From NCBI GenBank assembly GCA_016794595.1, contig JAEUJN010000039.1:34778-98777 (forward strand): DNA of 64,000 nt. Direction: 5' to 3'. This DNA is from Kineosporiaceae bacterium. Its GTDB lineage: Bacteria > Actinomycetota > Actinomycetes > Actinomycetales > Kineosporiaceae. The stretch's first letter is position 1. Each line of letters starts with the position of its first letter. A program made the translations under genes and the position numbers. This document shows positions 53,599-62,608 of this stretch, piece by piece. A model generated the notes under the pieces. The model had not been told where the DNA came from and made no database searches. It was given only the letters and a program-made list of their open reading frames with translations.

Positions 53599-55377
53599 TC
53601 ATGGTGGCTCTTCCCCCACGTCGAGTTCGAGTTGTTCGGTCAGTTGCGCGGCGAGGCGAGCGGCGGCGGTTTCGTCGTGGTGGAGGGTGTTGCGGACGGG
53701 TCGTTGCAGGGGGTCGATCCACGGGGGTGGAGTCGCCCAGGGCACGCCATCGATCATCTGGATGGTCCAGGTGCCGGCGTGGACGGCGGTGTGGTGGCGT
53801 CCGCAGACCAGGACCAGGGCCTCGACATTGGTCATCCCGCCGGCGGCCCAGGGGGTGGCGTGGTGGACGTCGCACCAGGCGGGGGGTGACGTGCACCCGG
53901 GGATCACGCAGCCGCGGTCTCGGGCGAAGATGGCGCGGCGTTGGGCGGGGGTGGCCAGGCGTCGGGCGCGGCCGTGGGCCAGGACGGCGCCGCCGCCGTC
54001 GAGGATGGTCGGGGAGATCAGGGCGGTGCACAGCATCTGCGCCAGGACGTGGCGGGGTAGGGGCCCACCGCCCGGTCCCAGGTCGCTGCCCAGGCCGGCG
54101 CCCGTGGTGGGGTGCGGGGTGAGGGCGGCGGTGAGCTGGTCGAGGGTGGCGATCAGCGAGATGTGCACCCCCTGGCACGGCGTCGGGGTCCGCAGGCCCG
54201 GCCCGGCGGTAGCGGTGCAGACCGGCGGGGTCGCGGCCGCCCCGGCCAGAGCCATCGTGCCGCTGCCAGTGCTGTCACCGCCGGTGGTGTCGCTGCCGGT
54301 GGTGTTGCTGACGGTGGTGTCGCTGGGCTCGTGGTCGCCGCCACCGGTGCGATCGCCCGCGCTGTCCGGGGTGAGGTCACCGGTGTCGGTGCTGGCGCTG
54401 GCGATGTCGTCGCCGATGTCGCCGGTGCCGTGCAGGGCGAGGCGAGCGAGGTGGGTCAGGGCATCCGCGCGGCGTTGCTCGGCGGTGCGGGGATCACGCA
54501 GCGGCAGCTCACCCTGCGCCGGTCCCACAGCGGCACCGTCCCTCTCGGCATCGTCCGCCTCGCTACCGGCAGGCGGTGCGCTCGGCTTGCTCAAGGCGTG
54601 GATGACGTTGCGGACGATCAGCCCGTCGGCCGGGGACAGCGCGAACCGTCCCACCAGCATCCCGGCCGCGTCGGTCCCCAGGTGCAGGTACCGCTTCTCG
54701 TGGGCCTTGGGGTCGAACCCGGCGTCCGGGTTCAGGGCCTCCTCCAACTGGCTGCACACCCGCCGGAACACGTGCGGCGCATGCCGGCGGGCCTGCCCGG
54801 CCAGGAACTCATCGACCCGCTGGATCCCCGCGATCCCATCCGGGTCGACCTGCGCCAGCACGTCCTGGTCGATGCGGCTCAGACAGGCGATGGCGTGGTC
54901 GACGTGACGGCGGGAGATGTCCCCGGCCGCCAACGCCGCACCCACCTCGGGCAACCCCAACCCCACGGCGTCCGGGCTCAGCATGTCCGCACGGCCGCGG
55001 TCGGCGCCCACGCCGGCGCCGTCCGGGTCGAGCCGGCGGGCGGCCGCCACGTCGCGGGCGGCGGTGCCGGGGTCGAGGCGCAGGGCGTGGACCAGGAAGG
55101 TCGCGGCGACCTTGCCGGGTGGGCAGGTCGGCATCCCCTCCGGCCGATCATCGAGCGCCCGCACCAGGTGCAACGCGGCGGCCTCGACCTGGTTGGCCAA
55201 CCGGTGCACGGCGATGACAGCGGCACGCAACTCCTCATCCGACAACGTCAGCATCGGCGCCGTCTGCAGGGGCACGATCTGCGCCGACACGGCATCCAGC
55301 ACCGCAGTGACCGGGCAGGCAGCACCGTCACCGGCGGCGGACTCGCCGTCCGGTGTTGGGGTCTGCTCCGAGTCCAT
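53599..55377 (-). CDS. DUF222/HNH endonuclease signature protein (13E12 repeat family)
   Basis: A 592-residue protein with an N-terminal DUF222 helical region (about 40-300) and a C-terminal HNH motif: RDRGCVIPGCTSPPAWCDVH, HATPWAAGGMTNVEALVLVC and GRHHTAVHAG. The His-Asn-His residues and zinc-binding cysteines are intact. Between them is a low-complexity, Asp/Ser/Thr/Gly-rich linker with repeats such as SDTTVSNTTGSDTTGGDSTG. The family is abundant in actinobacteria with variable copy number and no firm function; a nuclease linked to mobile DNA or recombination is suspected. ATG 55377. Confidence 0.87.
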   Translation of the reverse strand: MDSEQTPTPDGESAAGDGAACPVTAVLDAVSAQIVPLQTAPMLTLSDEELRAAVIAVHRLANQVEAAALHLVRALDDRPEGMPTCPPGKVAATFLVHALRLDPGTAARDVAAARRLDPDGAGVGADRGRADMLSPDAVGLGLPEVGAALAAGDISRRHVDHAIACLSRIDQDVLAQVDPDGIAGIQRVDEFLAGQARRHAPHVFRRVCSQLEEALNPDAGFDPKAHEKRYLHLGTDAAGMLVGRFALSPADGLIVRNVIHALSKPSAPPAGSEADDAERDGAAVGPAQGELPLRDPRTAEQRRADALTHLARLALHGTGDIGDDIASASTDTGDLTPDSAGDRTGGGDHEPSDTTVSNTTGSDTTGGDSTGSGTMALAGAAATPPVCTATAGPGLRTPTPCQGVHISLIATLDQLTAALTPHPTTGAGLGSDLGPGGGPLPRHVLAQMLCTALISPTILDGGGAVLAHGRARRLATPAQRRAIFARDRGCVIPGCTSPPAWCDVHHATPWAAGGMTNVEALVLVCGRHHTAVHAGTWTIQMIDGVPWATPPPWIDPLQRPVRNTLHHDETAAARLAAQLTEQLELDVGEEPP

Positions 55378-55560
55378 AAAGCGGACACTACGGGCGACCA
55401 CCGACAACCAAGCCACTTCGGTGGCCTGTGAAAGCCATTGCAGCGCAACGACTTTGTGTGCAGAACATCACTGTCACAGAATCGCCTTCACGGCACCTTC
55501 ACCATCGCGGGCCTCTGCGTCCGGCCGCCGGGTCGCCAGCCGATCCGGCAGGCTGATCTC

Positions 55561-56011
55561 ATGACACCGGCCACGATCAAGGGAGTCCTCGTTCATGAAG
55601 GGCTGGCACTGCTGGGTCGCAACCCGCGTGACGAATGGGAGCTGCTCGGCGGCCAACCTGATGCGTCGGACCGGACGGTCGCCGACACCCTGACCCGAGA
55701 GTTCCGTGAGGAATCCGGCATCGACATCGCGGTCGGCCGACTCCTGCTCGCCGACCTGTTCGAGGTGATCCCCGGCCGACGCGTGGTGGTGGTCGCGTTC
55801 GCGGTGAGCGTGCTGAGGTCAGAACGCCTGACCTCGATCATGCCCTCGTCGGGCCCAGCCGGAGCGCCCGAACACACTGCTCTGCAGTGGTTTCCGTGCT
55901 CCGAGCTGCCCGCTGCCCCTACCTCAGGTGTATCGGCGAGCCATCGCCGCTGGGACCATGGCCACCGAGAGGAAAGGCTCCTCGGCGATCTCGGTACGGG
56001 ACGTGCCCTGA
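55561..56011 (+). pseudogene. Nudix hydrolase with a C-terminal frameshift
   Basis: The frame from ATG 55561 encodes a Nudix protein: WELLGGQPDASDRTVADTL followed by REFREESGI, a slightly atypical Nudix box, then GRRVVVVAFAVSV and ALQWFPCSELP. After ~55911 this frame becomes Arg-rich nonsense and would run into the next gene to 56142. The +1 frame instead gives PLPQVYRRAIAAGTMATERK and stops at 56011, the usual C-terminal helix. A single-base change in CTGCCCGCTGCCCCTACC explains this. Either a decayed gene or a sequencing error. It would hydrolyse a nucleoside diphosphate derivative. Confidence 0.65.
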
Positions 56012-56077
56012 GAGGACCTCGACCGTGGCCTCGATCCCCTCGTGCGACCTCGCCCGCCGGCGCGATCGAAGCTGCTG

Positions 56078-57298
56078 TCAGACGATGTTGTGCTCGGGTC
56101 GCGCGGTACCGGCCGAGAACCGGTCGACGGAGAACGGGGTGACGTCCAGGAACGGCTCGCGACCCAGGTACAGGTCGCGCACCACCTCGCCGACCGCAGG
56201 TCCCTGCAGGAAGCCGTGGCCGGAAAAGCCTGTGGCGTAAAGGAACCGGGACACACCGGCCACCTCGCCGATCATCGCGTTGTGGTCGGGCGAGTCCTCG
56301 TACAACCCTGACCAGCCGTGGGCCATGCCGACGTCCAGCAGCGCGGGCGCCCGGTGCTCCATCGCCTCGGTCAGGTCGGGCAGCCAGTCGTCCGACATGC
56401 CCATCCGGAAGCCCGGCTGCTCACCGGTGTAGCTCATCCCGAGCAGGATGCTGGGCCGGGAGGCCGGCCCCTCGGGGTGCAGGTAGAACGTGGACGCCGC
56501 GTCGATGGTCATCGGCATGTCCCGCGGCACCAGAGACCGGACGGCGTCCGGCAGCACCTCGGTGACGATGATCTGGCGGCGCAACGGGGTGATCGGCAAC
56601 TGCACCCCGGCCAGCTGTGCCACCACCCCCGCCCACGGCCCGGCGCAGTCGATCACGGTCGAACAGGCCACCTCGCCCGCCGAGGTCAGCACGCCGCGGA
56701 TCTGGTCGCCGTCCCGCTCGATGCCGGTCACCTCGACGCCGGTGACGACCACCGCCCCGTGGGCGCGCGCACCGGTGGCGTACCCCTGCACCACCGACTC
56801 GGGCGTGCAGTACCCGTCCCGGGAGTGGAACGCCGCGGCCAGCACGTCATCCGTGGTCACGATCGGTGACAACGCGGCCGCCTCGGCCGCGGACAGCATC
56901 CGCGACGGCACGCCGAGAGAGTTCTGCAGCGCCACCGACGCCTCGTAGGTCGCGACGTCCTCGGGGGTGGTGAGCAGGAACAGGTACCCCACCTGGCGCA
57001 GGTCGATCTCGCAGCCCGGCCGCTGCGCGAAGGCCTCGAACGCCTCCAGGCTGCGCGCTCCCAGCAGGATGTTGAGCTCGTCGGAGAACTGCGCCCGGAC
57101 GCCGCCCGCCGCCTTGGACGTCGAGCCGCTCGCCAGGGCGTCCCGCTCCAGCAGCAGGACGTCCCGGACCCCGGCCTCGGCCAGATGGAAGGCGATGCTC
57201 GCTCCCATCACCCCGCCCCCGATGACGACCACCTCGGCCCGCGAGGGAATCGGTTCACTGGGCGTTCGGGGCAGGGTCAGCGCGCTCACCTGGGTCAC
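56078..57298 (-). CDS. FAD-dependent amine/amino-acid oxidoreductase (DadA/SoxB-like)
   Basis: A 406-residue flavoprotein. The Rossmann motif is EVVVIGGGVMGASIAFHLAE, followed by VLLLERDALASGSTSKAAGG. The C-terminal ATGFSGHGFLQGPAVGEVVR is characteristic of sarcosine oxidase beta, glycine oxidase and D-amino acid dehydrogenase relatives. It oxidises a secondary or primary amine of an amino acid. GTG 57298 starts it; readings further upstream lack homology. It diverges from an amino-acid ABC transporter, so transporter and oxidase probably handle the same compound. Confidence 0.87.
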   Translation of the reverse strand: MTQVSALTLPRTPSEPIPSRAEVVVIGGGVMGASIAFHLAEAGVRDVLLLERDALASGSTSKAAGGVRAQFSDELNILLGARSLEAFEAFAQRPGCEIDLRQVGYLFLLTTPEDVATYEASVALQNSLGVPSRMLSAAEAAALSPIVTTDDVLAAAFHSRDGYCTPESVVQGYATGARAHGAVVVTGVEVTGIERDGDQIRGVLTSAGEVACSTVIDCAGPWAGVVAQLAGVQLPITPLRRQIIVTEVLPDAVRSLVPRDMPMTIDAASTFYLHPEGPASRPSILLGMSYTGEQPGFRMGMSDDWLPDLTEAMEHRAPALLDVGMAHGWSGLYEDSPDHNAMIGEVAGVSRFLYATGFSGHGFLQGPAVGEVVRDLYLGREPFLDVTPFSVDRFSAGTARPEHNIV

Positions 57299-57477
57299 GG
57301 TAGGCCACTGCGGCACCCTCAGAGGCGGCTCGCGGCCAATGGTCCCCCCGTGGTGATCAGCGGCCGTCCGACCCGTAACGTCTCGATTGCATTCGGGGTG
57401 ACATCTGGCCCCGGAGCCAGCTGGTCCGGCAGCATGCCAGCCAGTCATCCTCACCCATGAGCTGCGTAGGAGTCCCC

Positions 57478-58389
57478 ATGAGAAGGCCATCCGCCGCACG
57501 ATTTCTGGCCACCGTTCTCGTCGGTGGAGGGCTGGTCCTCTCCGGGTGTGGTTCCGACTCGCTGTCCACCTCGGGTGGCTCCTCGACCAGTGCGGTGCCG
57601 GCCGCGACGCAGGCCAAGGACGACACGCTGGCCGGCAAGCTCCCGGAGAAGATCAAGAGCGCGGGCAAGATCGTCGTCGGTACGGATGCCACCTACGCCC
57701 CGAACGAGTTCCTCGACACCGACGGCAAGACGGTCAAGGGCATGGACGTGGACCTGTTCAACGCCGTGGCCCAGAAGTTCGGCGTCACCGTGGAGTGGGT
57801 GCCGGCCAAGTTCGACTCGATCATCCTCGGTGTCAGCAGCGGCAAGTACGACGTCGGCGTCTCCAGCTTCACCATCAACGACAAGCGCAAGCAAGAAGTC
57901 AACATGGTGAGCTACTTCAGTGCCGGTACCCAGTGGATCGTGCCCAAGGGCAACCCCAAGAAGGTCGACCCGAGCAACGCCTGCGGCCTGAACACCGGCG
58001 TGCAGACCGGCACCGTGCAGGCCGACGAGGACCTGCCGGCCAAGAGCGCGGCGTGCACCGCCGCCGGCAAGCCTGCCATCAAGCCCATTGTGGACGCCGA
58101 CCAGGGCAAGGTCACCACGTCGGTGATCTCCGGCAAGGCCGACGCCATGCTCGCAGACTCCCCTGTCGGACTCTGGGCGGCCAAGCAGACCAACGGCCAG
58201 CTCGAACCCGTTGGTGAGGTGTACGACGCCGCGCCATACGGCTACGTGGTGGCCAAGGACCAGACGGCGTTCGCCGAGGCCCTGGCCGAGGCCCTGAAGC
58301 AGCTCGACGCCGCGGGTGAGTACAAGCGCATCCTGGCTGCGTGGGGGAACGAGTCCGGAGCGATCAGCAGCTTCGCGGTCAACCCGTGA
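57478..58389 (+). CDS. ABC transporter substrate-binding lipoprotein (polar amino acid type)
   Basis: A 303-residue periplasmic-binding-protein fold lipoprotein (family 3). The lipobox LSGC places the lipidated Cys at residue 24. The binding domain includes [37 protein letters not shown] and [40 protein letters not shown] is the family end pattern. ATG 57478 has TAGGAG upstream. Its stop overlaps the permease start (GTGA). It captures an amino acid or amine outside the membrane. Confidence 0.92.
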   Translation: MRRPSAARFLATVLVGGGLVLSGCGSDSLSTSGGSSTSAVPAATQAKDDTLAGKLPEKIKSAGKIVVGTDATYAPNEFLDTDGKTVKGMDVDLFNAVAQKFGVTVEWVPAKFDSIILGVSSGKYDVGVSSFTINDKRKQEVNMVSYFSAGTQWIVPKGNPKKVDPSNACGLNTGVQTGTVQADEDLPAKSAACTAAGKPAIKPIVDADQGKVTTSVISGKADAMLADSPVGLWAAKQTNGQLEPVGEVYDAAPYGYVVAKDQTAFAEALAEALKQLDAAGEYKRILAAWGNESGAISSFAVNP

Positions 58390-59333
58390 CCTTTCCCACC
58401 GCGGACCGGCCCGGCGTCATCGACGCCGTTCCGGTCCGGCACCCGTGGCGCTGGGTGGCCATCCTCGCCATTGTCGTCCTGGTCGCCATGATGGTCAGCT
58501 CGTTCGTGACCAACGAGCGGTGGGACTTCCCGTTCGCCTTCCAGATCATGCAGCAGCGCCCGGTGATCGAGGGGCTCTGGCTGGGGACGATCCTGGGCAC
58601 GGTCGGGTCGATGATCCTCGGCGTCGGCCTCGGCGTCCTGATCGCCGTGATGCGGCTGTCGGACAACCCGGTTCTGCGAGGCGTCTCGTTCGTCTACACC
58701 TGGTTCTTCCGGGCCATGCCCCGGTACGTGCTCCTGGTGATCCTCGGGGTTGGCGTCGCCTTCCTCTACCCGCGTCTGGACATCGGGATCCCGTTCGGGC
58801 AACAGCTCGCCGAGGCCTTCGGGTGGGGCTGGGACCTGACCTTCCTCCAGGTGGACTTCAATGCCCTCTCCAGCACGATCTGGATCGGCATGCTGGGCTT
58901 GGGCCTGTCCGAGGCGGCCTACATGGCCGAGATCGCCAGGGCGGGGATCCTCTCGGTGGACAAGGGGCAGAGCGAGGCTGCGCAGGCCTTGGGGATGAGC
59001 AACGGCAAGTCGATGCGGCGGATCATCCTGCCGCAGGCGATGCGGGTGATCGTGCCGCCGACCGGCAACGAGACCATCGCCATGGTCAAGGACACGTCAT
59101 TGCTCGTGGCGGTGCCGGTCATCGTCGAGCTCTACTACCAGGCCTATCAGTTCGGGCAGCGAGCCTTCAAGATCATGCCGGCGCTGGTGGCCGCCACGCT
59201 GTGGTATCTGATCATCTGTTCCATCCTGATGGTGGTCCAGACCTACCTCGAGCGGTACTTCGGTCGAGGCTTCGGCCAGCCGAAGCCGAAGAACCCTCGC
59301 TTCGGCCGCCCCGCCGGTATGGGAGGTGCGTGA
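58386..59333 (+). CDS. ABC transporter permease (polar amino acid type)
   Basis: A 315-residue inner-membrane permease of the HisMQ/GlnP family. Membrane segments flank the conserved cytoplasmic EAA loop, seen as [40 protein letters not shown] and [14 protein letters not shown] single permease suggests a homodimer. It overlaps the binding protein gene at one end and the ATPase gene at the other. Confidence 0.92.
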   Translation: MTFPTADRPGVIDAVPVRHPWRWVAILAIVVLVAMMVSSFVTNERWDFPFAFQIMQQRPVIEGLWLGTILGTVGSMILGVGLGVLIAVMRLSDNPVLRGVSFVYTWFFRAMPRYVLLVILGVGVAFLYPRLDIGIPFGQQLAEAFGWGWDLTFLQVDFNALSSTIWIGMLGLGLSEAAYMAEIARAGILSVDKGQSEAAQALGMSNGKSMRRIILPQAMRVIVPPTGNETIAMVKDTSLLVAVPVIVELYYQAYQFGQRAFKIMPALVAATLWYLIICSILMVVQTYLERYFGRGFGQPKPKNPRFGRPAGMGGA

Positions 59334-60124
59334 TGGCCGCGACGGACACCAGCGCGCCGCTGGTGCACGCGGTGAACGTCACCAAGTCGTTCCACGACAA
59401 CCACGTGTTGCAGGGCATCGATCTGGATGTCGCGGCCGGCCAGGTGGTCTGCCTCCTCGGCCCGTCGGGGTCGGGAAAGACCACGTTCCTGCGATGCATC
59501 AATCAGTTGGAGACCATTGACGGTGGCCGGATCTGGGTGGACGGCGAGCTGATGGGCTACCGCGAGAGGGGTGGCCGTCTGCATCGACTGAACGACAAGC
59601 AGATCGCCGCTCAACGTCGCGACATCGGCATGGTGTTCCAGCGATTCAATCTGTTCCCGCACAAGACCGCGCTCCAGAACATCATGGAAGCCCCGATCCA
59701 GGTGAAGAAGGAGCCGGTCGAGGAGGTCCGCGAGCGGGCGATCCGGCTCTTGGAACGGGTTGGCCTGCAGGACAAACCAGCGGCGTACCCCGGGCAGCTG
59801 TCCGGCGGCCAACAGCAGCGGGTGGCCATCGCCCGGGCGCTGGCCATGCGACCCAAGCTGATGCTCTTCGACGAGCCCACCTCGGCGCTGGACCCCGAGT
59901 TGGTCGACGAGGTGCTCGCAGTGATGCGCGAGCTCGCCGTCGACGGCATGACCATGATCGTGGTGACTCACGAGATGGCCTTCGCCCGCGATGTGGCCGA
60001 CGAGGTGGTCTTCATGGCGGACGGCGTGGTGGTCGAGGCCGGACCGCCCGCTGAGGTGATCGGCAACCCCAAGCATGATCGAACGAGAGCCTTCCTGCGA
60101 AGGATCTTGGCCGAGCAGGGGTAG
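59333..60124 (+). CDS. ABC transporter ATP-binding protein (polar amino acid type)
   Basis: A 263-residue ATPase. Walker A GPSGSGKT, signature LSGGQQQR, Walker [14 protein letters not shown] and the switch His in VVTHEMAFA are intact. [20 protein letters not shown] is typical of the glutamine/histidine transporter class. Its ATG overlaps the permease stop. It completes an SBP-permease-ATPase operon; no further gene follows on this strand. Confidence 0.93.
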   Translation: MAATDTSAPLVHAVNVTKSFHDNHVLQGIDLDVAAGQVVCLLGPSGSGKTTFLRCINQLETIDGGRIWVDGELMGYRERGGRLHRLNDKQIAAQRRDIGMVFQRFNLFPHKTALQNIMEAPIQVKKEPVEEVRERAIRLLERVGLQDKPAAYPGQLSGGQQQRVAIARALAMRPKLMLFDEPTSALDPELVDEVLAVMRELAVDGMTMIVVTHEMAFARDVADEVVFMADGVVVEAGPPAEVIGNPKHDRTRAFLRRILAEQG

Positions 60125-60196
60125 TGCCGGTTCACGGTTGCGGAGCGCGCGACATCAGCGTGGCCCGTCCTGAACGGCAGCCTGGCGGTGTCGGGG

Positions 60197-61168
60197 TCAG
60201 CCCGGGGCGACGGCCGGCTCGGGTGCCACGCTCAGCAGGTCGGCCAGATCGGCCAGGTCCGCATCGACGATCTCCCGATCCTCGGGGTCGGCAACCGGGA
60301 CGGCGCGCGCTGCGGCCGCTGCCTCGCGCGCCTCGTCCTGACGGCCGGTGGCGGCCAGCGCACGGGCACGGGCCTCGTGGGCGTAGGCGAGGTCGAAGTC
60401 GGCCAGTTCGTGCTCGCGGCACAGCTCCAGGCAGCGATCAGCAGTGATCATCGCCCGCGCACCCTGACCGGTGGCCAGCAGAGCCTTGGCGATCAGGTAG
60501 CCGGCCCGCGCCTCGTTCGCCGGCCCGGCTCCTGTCGCCCGCTGCCAGTGGTAGGCGGCTGCGTAGGCAGTGCGCAACGCCTGCTCGTCGGCCTGCGGGG
60601 TGCGCTCGGCCGCGCCGAGCAACTCCCACGCGGCGTTGTTGGCCTCGATCGCCTGCCGCCGGTGCCAGTCACCGGTCGGGTTGCCCGAGACGGGCTCGTC
60701 CTCGGTCGCGCGCGGCTCCGGCAGCGGGCGCCCCGTCTCGAGCAGGGTCTTGAGGCCGTCGAGGATCCACACCCAACCGTCCTTGACCGTGGCCCAGGTG
60801 AGCGGGCTGGCGGCCAGGTCCCCGTGCACCAGGCGGATCCGGGTGAGGTGCTCACCGACCTGCTGCACGGTCCACTCCACCCGGCTCGGAGGCTCGGCCT
60901 CCATCGCGGCGTCGTAGAGCACGTGCCAGGTCTGGACCAGGCGCCCCGGCCGGTCGCCGTCCGGGGGGATCAGTTCCTCGACAGTGCCGTCGATCGCCCC
61001 CGACCCGTCGCCCATCACCATCCGGTACGGCTCGCCGGAGGCCAGGGGGTTCGCGAACCCGGTGGCGTGGAAGTACTGCCGGGTCCAGTCGCTGTCGGTG
61101 ATCGCCTGCCAGACCTGGGCGGCGTCGGCGGCGATGAAGATCTGGTAGACGTGCGCGGTGATGGCCAT
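60197..61168 (-). CDS. SRPBCC (AHSA1-type) domain protein with TPR-like C-terminus
   Basis: A 323-residue protein. The first ~145 residues are a START-like SRPBCC fold (MAITAHVYQIFIAADAAQVW, then VKDGWVWILDGLKTLLETG). From about 165 on there are helical TPR-like repeats (AWELLGAAERTPQADEQALR, ARAMITADRCLELCREHELA, AHEARARALAATGRQDEARE). It overlaps the ArsR gene by one base (TGATG). ArsR-SRPBCC pairs are common, but the fused TPR part is less usual. The ligand is unknown. Confidence 0.82.
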   Translation of the reverse strand: MAITAHVYQIFIAADAAQVWQAITDSDWTRQYFHATGFANPLASGEPYRMVMGDGSGAIDGTVEELIPPDGDRPGRLVQTWHVLYDAAMEAEPPSRVEWTVQQVGEHLTRIRLVHGDLAASPLTWATVKDGWVWILDGLKTLLETGRPLPEPRATEDEPVSGNPTGDWHRRQAIEANNAAWELLGAAERTPQADEQALRTAYAAAYHWQRATGAGPANEARAGYLIAKALLATGQGARAMITADRCLELCREHELADFDLAYAHEARARALAATGRQDEAREAAAAARAVPVADPEDREIVDADLADLADLLSVAPEPAVAPG

Positions 61169-61491
61169 CAGGCGTGCTCCCGACTCTCGACGTGCTGCTG
61201 CAGGCCCACCAGGGCGGAGGTGAACCGGGCGGCGTACTTGCTGATCCAGCGGTTGGCGACCTGCTCGATCGGCACGGGGTTGAGGTGCAGGGTCCGAGTG
61301 CGGCCCTGCCGGACGCCGATCACCAGGTTCGCCTCCTCCAGGACGGCCAGGTGCTTCATCACCCCGAACCGGCTCATGGAGTCGGCGAATCCATCGGCCA
61401 GCTCACCGACGGTCTGCCCGTCGCGCTCGAACAGCGCGTCCAGGATCTGCCGTCGGGTCGGATCCGCCAGGGCGCGGAAGACCTCGTCCAC
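61168..61491 (-). CDS. ArsR family regulator
   Basis: A 107-residue winged-helix regulator opening VDEVFRALADPTRRQILDAL, with the recognition region MSRFGVMKHLAVLEEANLVI. No metal-binding ELCVCDL motif, so it is of the SRPBCC-linked, non-metal type. The usual in-frame ATG at 61512 lies between the -35 and -10 boxes, so I choose GTG 61491, exactly where transcription is expected to begin. Probably autoregulated through GTGACCA-TT-TGGTCAC. Confidence 0.85.
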   Translation of the reverse strand: MDEVFRALADPTRRQILDALFERDGQTVGELADGFADSMSRFGVMKHLAVLEEANLVIGVRQGRTRTLHLNPVPIEQVANRWISKYAARFTSALVGLQQHVESREHA

Positions 61492-61497
61492 GGCACG

Positions 61498-61527
61498 AAA
61501 ATAGGTGACCATTTGGTCACATGTCAA
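61498..61527 (-). promoter_or_regulatory. Promoter with operator in the spacer for the ArsR-SRPBCC operon
   Basis: Minus strand: -35 TTGACA (61527-61522), an 18-nt spacer, -10 TATTTT (61503-61498), then 6 nt to GTG 61491. The perfect inverted repeat GTGACCA-TT-TGGTCAC (61505-61520) fills the spacer, so bound repressor would cover the promoter. Confidence 0.75.
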
Positions 61528-61550
61528 GGTCGCCCAAGAGCTCTCGCGAG

Positions 61551-61600
61551 ACAAGGTGGAGGGTTTGCCACCGTCTACGGTGGCAAACCCTCCACCTTGT
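61551..61600. terminator. Perfect 23-bp inverted repeat (hairpin)
   Basis: The arm 61551-61573 is exactly inverted at 61578-61600, with a 4-nt TCTA loop. It lies 30 bp past the tpx stop and just upstream of the ArsR promoter. It is probably an I-shaped terminator for tpx, but the length and perfection are unusual. Confidence 0.6.
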
Positions 61601-61629
61601 TCCGCGAACCAGCGCTCTGGGGAACCAGC

Positions 61630-62127
61630 TCAGCCGATGGCGGCCAGGGCGGCGTCGTAATCGGGCTCCTGGCCGATCTCCGGAACCTGCTCCGTATAGG
61701 ACACCAGGCCGTCCGGGCCGATGACCACCACGGCCCGGGAGAGCAGCCCCGCCATCGCCCCGTCGGTGATCGTGACGCCGTAGGTGGTGCCGAAGTCGCT
61801 GCGGAACGCCGACGCGGAGTCGACGTTCTCGATCCCCTCGGCACCGCAGAACCGGGCCTGTGCGAACGGCAGGTCGAGCGAGACGTTGAGTACCCGCACC
61901 CCCTCCAGCCCGGCCGCCCGGGAGTTGAACGCCCGCACGCTGGCGGCACAGACGCCGGTGTCCAGGCTGGGGAAGATGTTCAGGACGAGGGTGCGTCCGG
62001 CGTAGTCGCCCGAGCTGACCTCGGCCAGACTCGTGCCGACCAGCCGGAACTCCGGTGCCACGCTGCCGACAGCGGGCAGGTCGCCGATGGTGTGAACGGG
62101 GTTGCCCCGCAGGGTGATCTCAGCCAT
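61630..62127 (-). CDS. tpx: Thiol peroxidase (atypical 2-Cys peroxiredoxin)
   Basis: A 165-residue cytoplasmic peroxidase reducing peroxides with thioredoxin. Peroxidatic Cys60 is in PSLDTGVCAASVRAFN and resolving Cys94 in FAQARFCGAEG, at the standard Tpx positions. It starts MAEITLRGNPVHTIGDLP. Overlaps the start of the next upstream gene by 8 bp, suggesting co-transcription with the NYN-type gene. Confidence 0.94.
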   Translation of the reverse strand: MAEITLRGNPVHTIGDLPAVGSVAPEFRLVGTSLAEVSSGDYAGRTLVLNIFPSLDTGVCAASVRAFNSRAAGLEGVRVLNVSLDLPFAQARFCGAEGIENVDSASAFRSDFGTTYGVTITDGAMAGLLSRAVVVIGPDGLVSYTEQVPEIGQEPDYDAALAAIG

Positions 62128-62587
62128 GGGCAGATCGTGACAGATCCAGCATCCATCGAGGACCGGCCACCGCGACGTCGGCCGGAAGCCTGGCGCGAAG
62201 ACCTCGGTCGGCGGTCACCACGATGACCATCGTCGACGAGCTCGACCGGCTCCAGCTGCTGGCGGGTCCCTCCAGGCCGCTCGGGCGAGCGGCGATCCCG
62301 CGCCTCCACGCGAGGTCGGCGATCGTGCCGTCCCCGTCGCGGTCGGCCCGCACCAGACGCAACCCGGCGATCGCTGGATCCTGCACCCCGCGCGCCTGAC
62401 CCTCGAGCACGGCCTCGATGGCGACGATCAGCAACTGCTCGCCGGCCGGGCCCTCGACCGTGCGCCCCACCAGCTCGCCGATCGTGGCCACCAGGCGGGC
62501 GGTCGCACCGATCCGGTCACGCCACCACCCATCGGGGCGCGATCCGACGACGTTGGCCGCATCGACGATCAGCAGGGTCTCGCGCAT
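62120..62587 (-). CDS. PIN/NYN-like nuclease domain protein
   Basis: A 155-residue protein with a PIN-like fold pattern: an early acidic motif LLIVDAANVVGSRPDGWWRD (Asp9), a middle RADRDGDGTIADLAWRR and a late VIVVTADRGLRARLPAD. These acidic positions match the metal site of NYN/PIN ribonucleases, but the family is small and often unnamed or mis-called NTP pyrophosphohydrolase. Overlaps tpx by 8 bp and follows an aldehyde dehydrogenase on the same strand. Confidence 0.65.
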   Translation of the reverse strand: MRETLLIVDAANVVGSRPDGWWRDRIGATARLVATIGELVGRTVEGPAGEQLLIVAIEAVLEGQARGVQDPAIAGLRLVRADRDGDGTIADLAWRRGIAARPSGLEGPASSWSRSSSSTMVIVVTADRGLRARLPADVAVAGPRWMLDLSRSAHG

Positions 62588-62608
62588 CGCGACGTCCCGG
62601 ACGGGTCG

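Noticed and set aside
55561..56142. Nudix gene read to the stop at 56142 as an intact CDS
   Set aside because: The last ~75 residues lack homology and overlap the neighbouring gene; the +1 frame restores the expected C-terminus.
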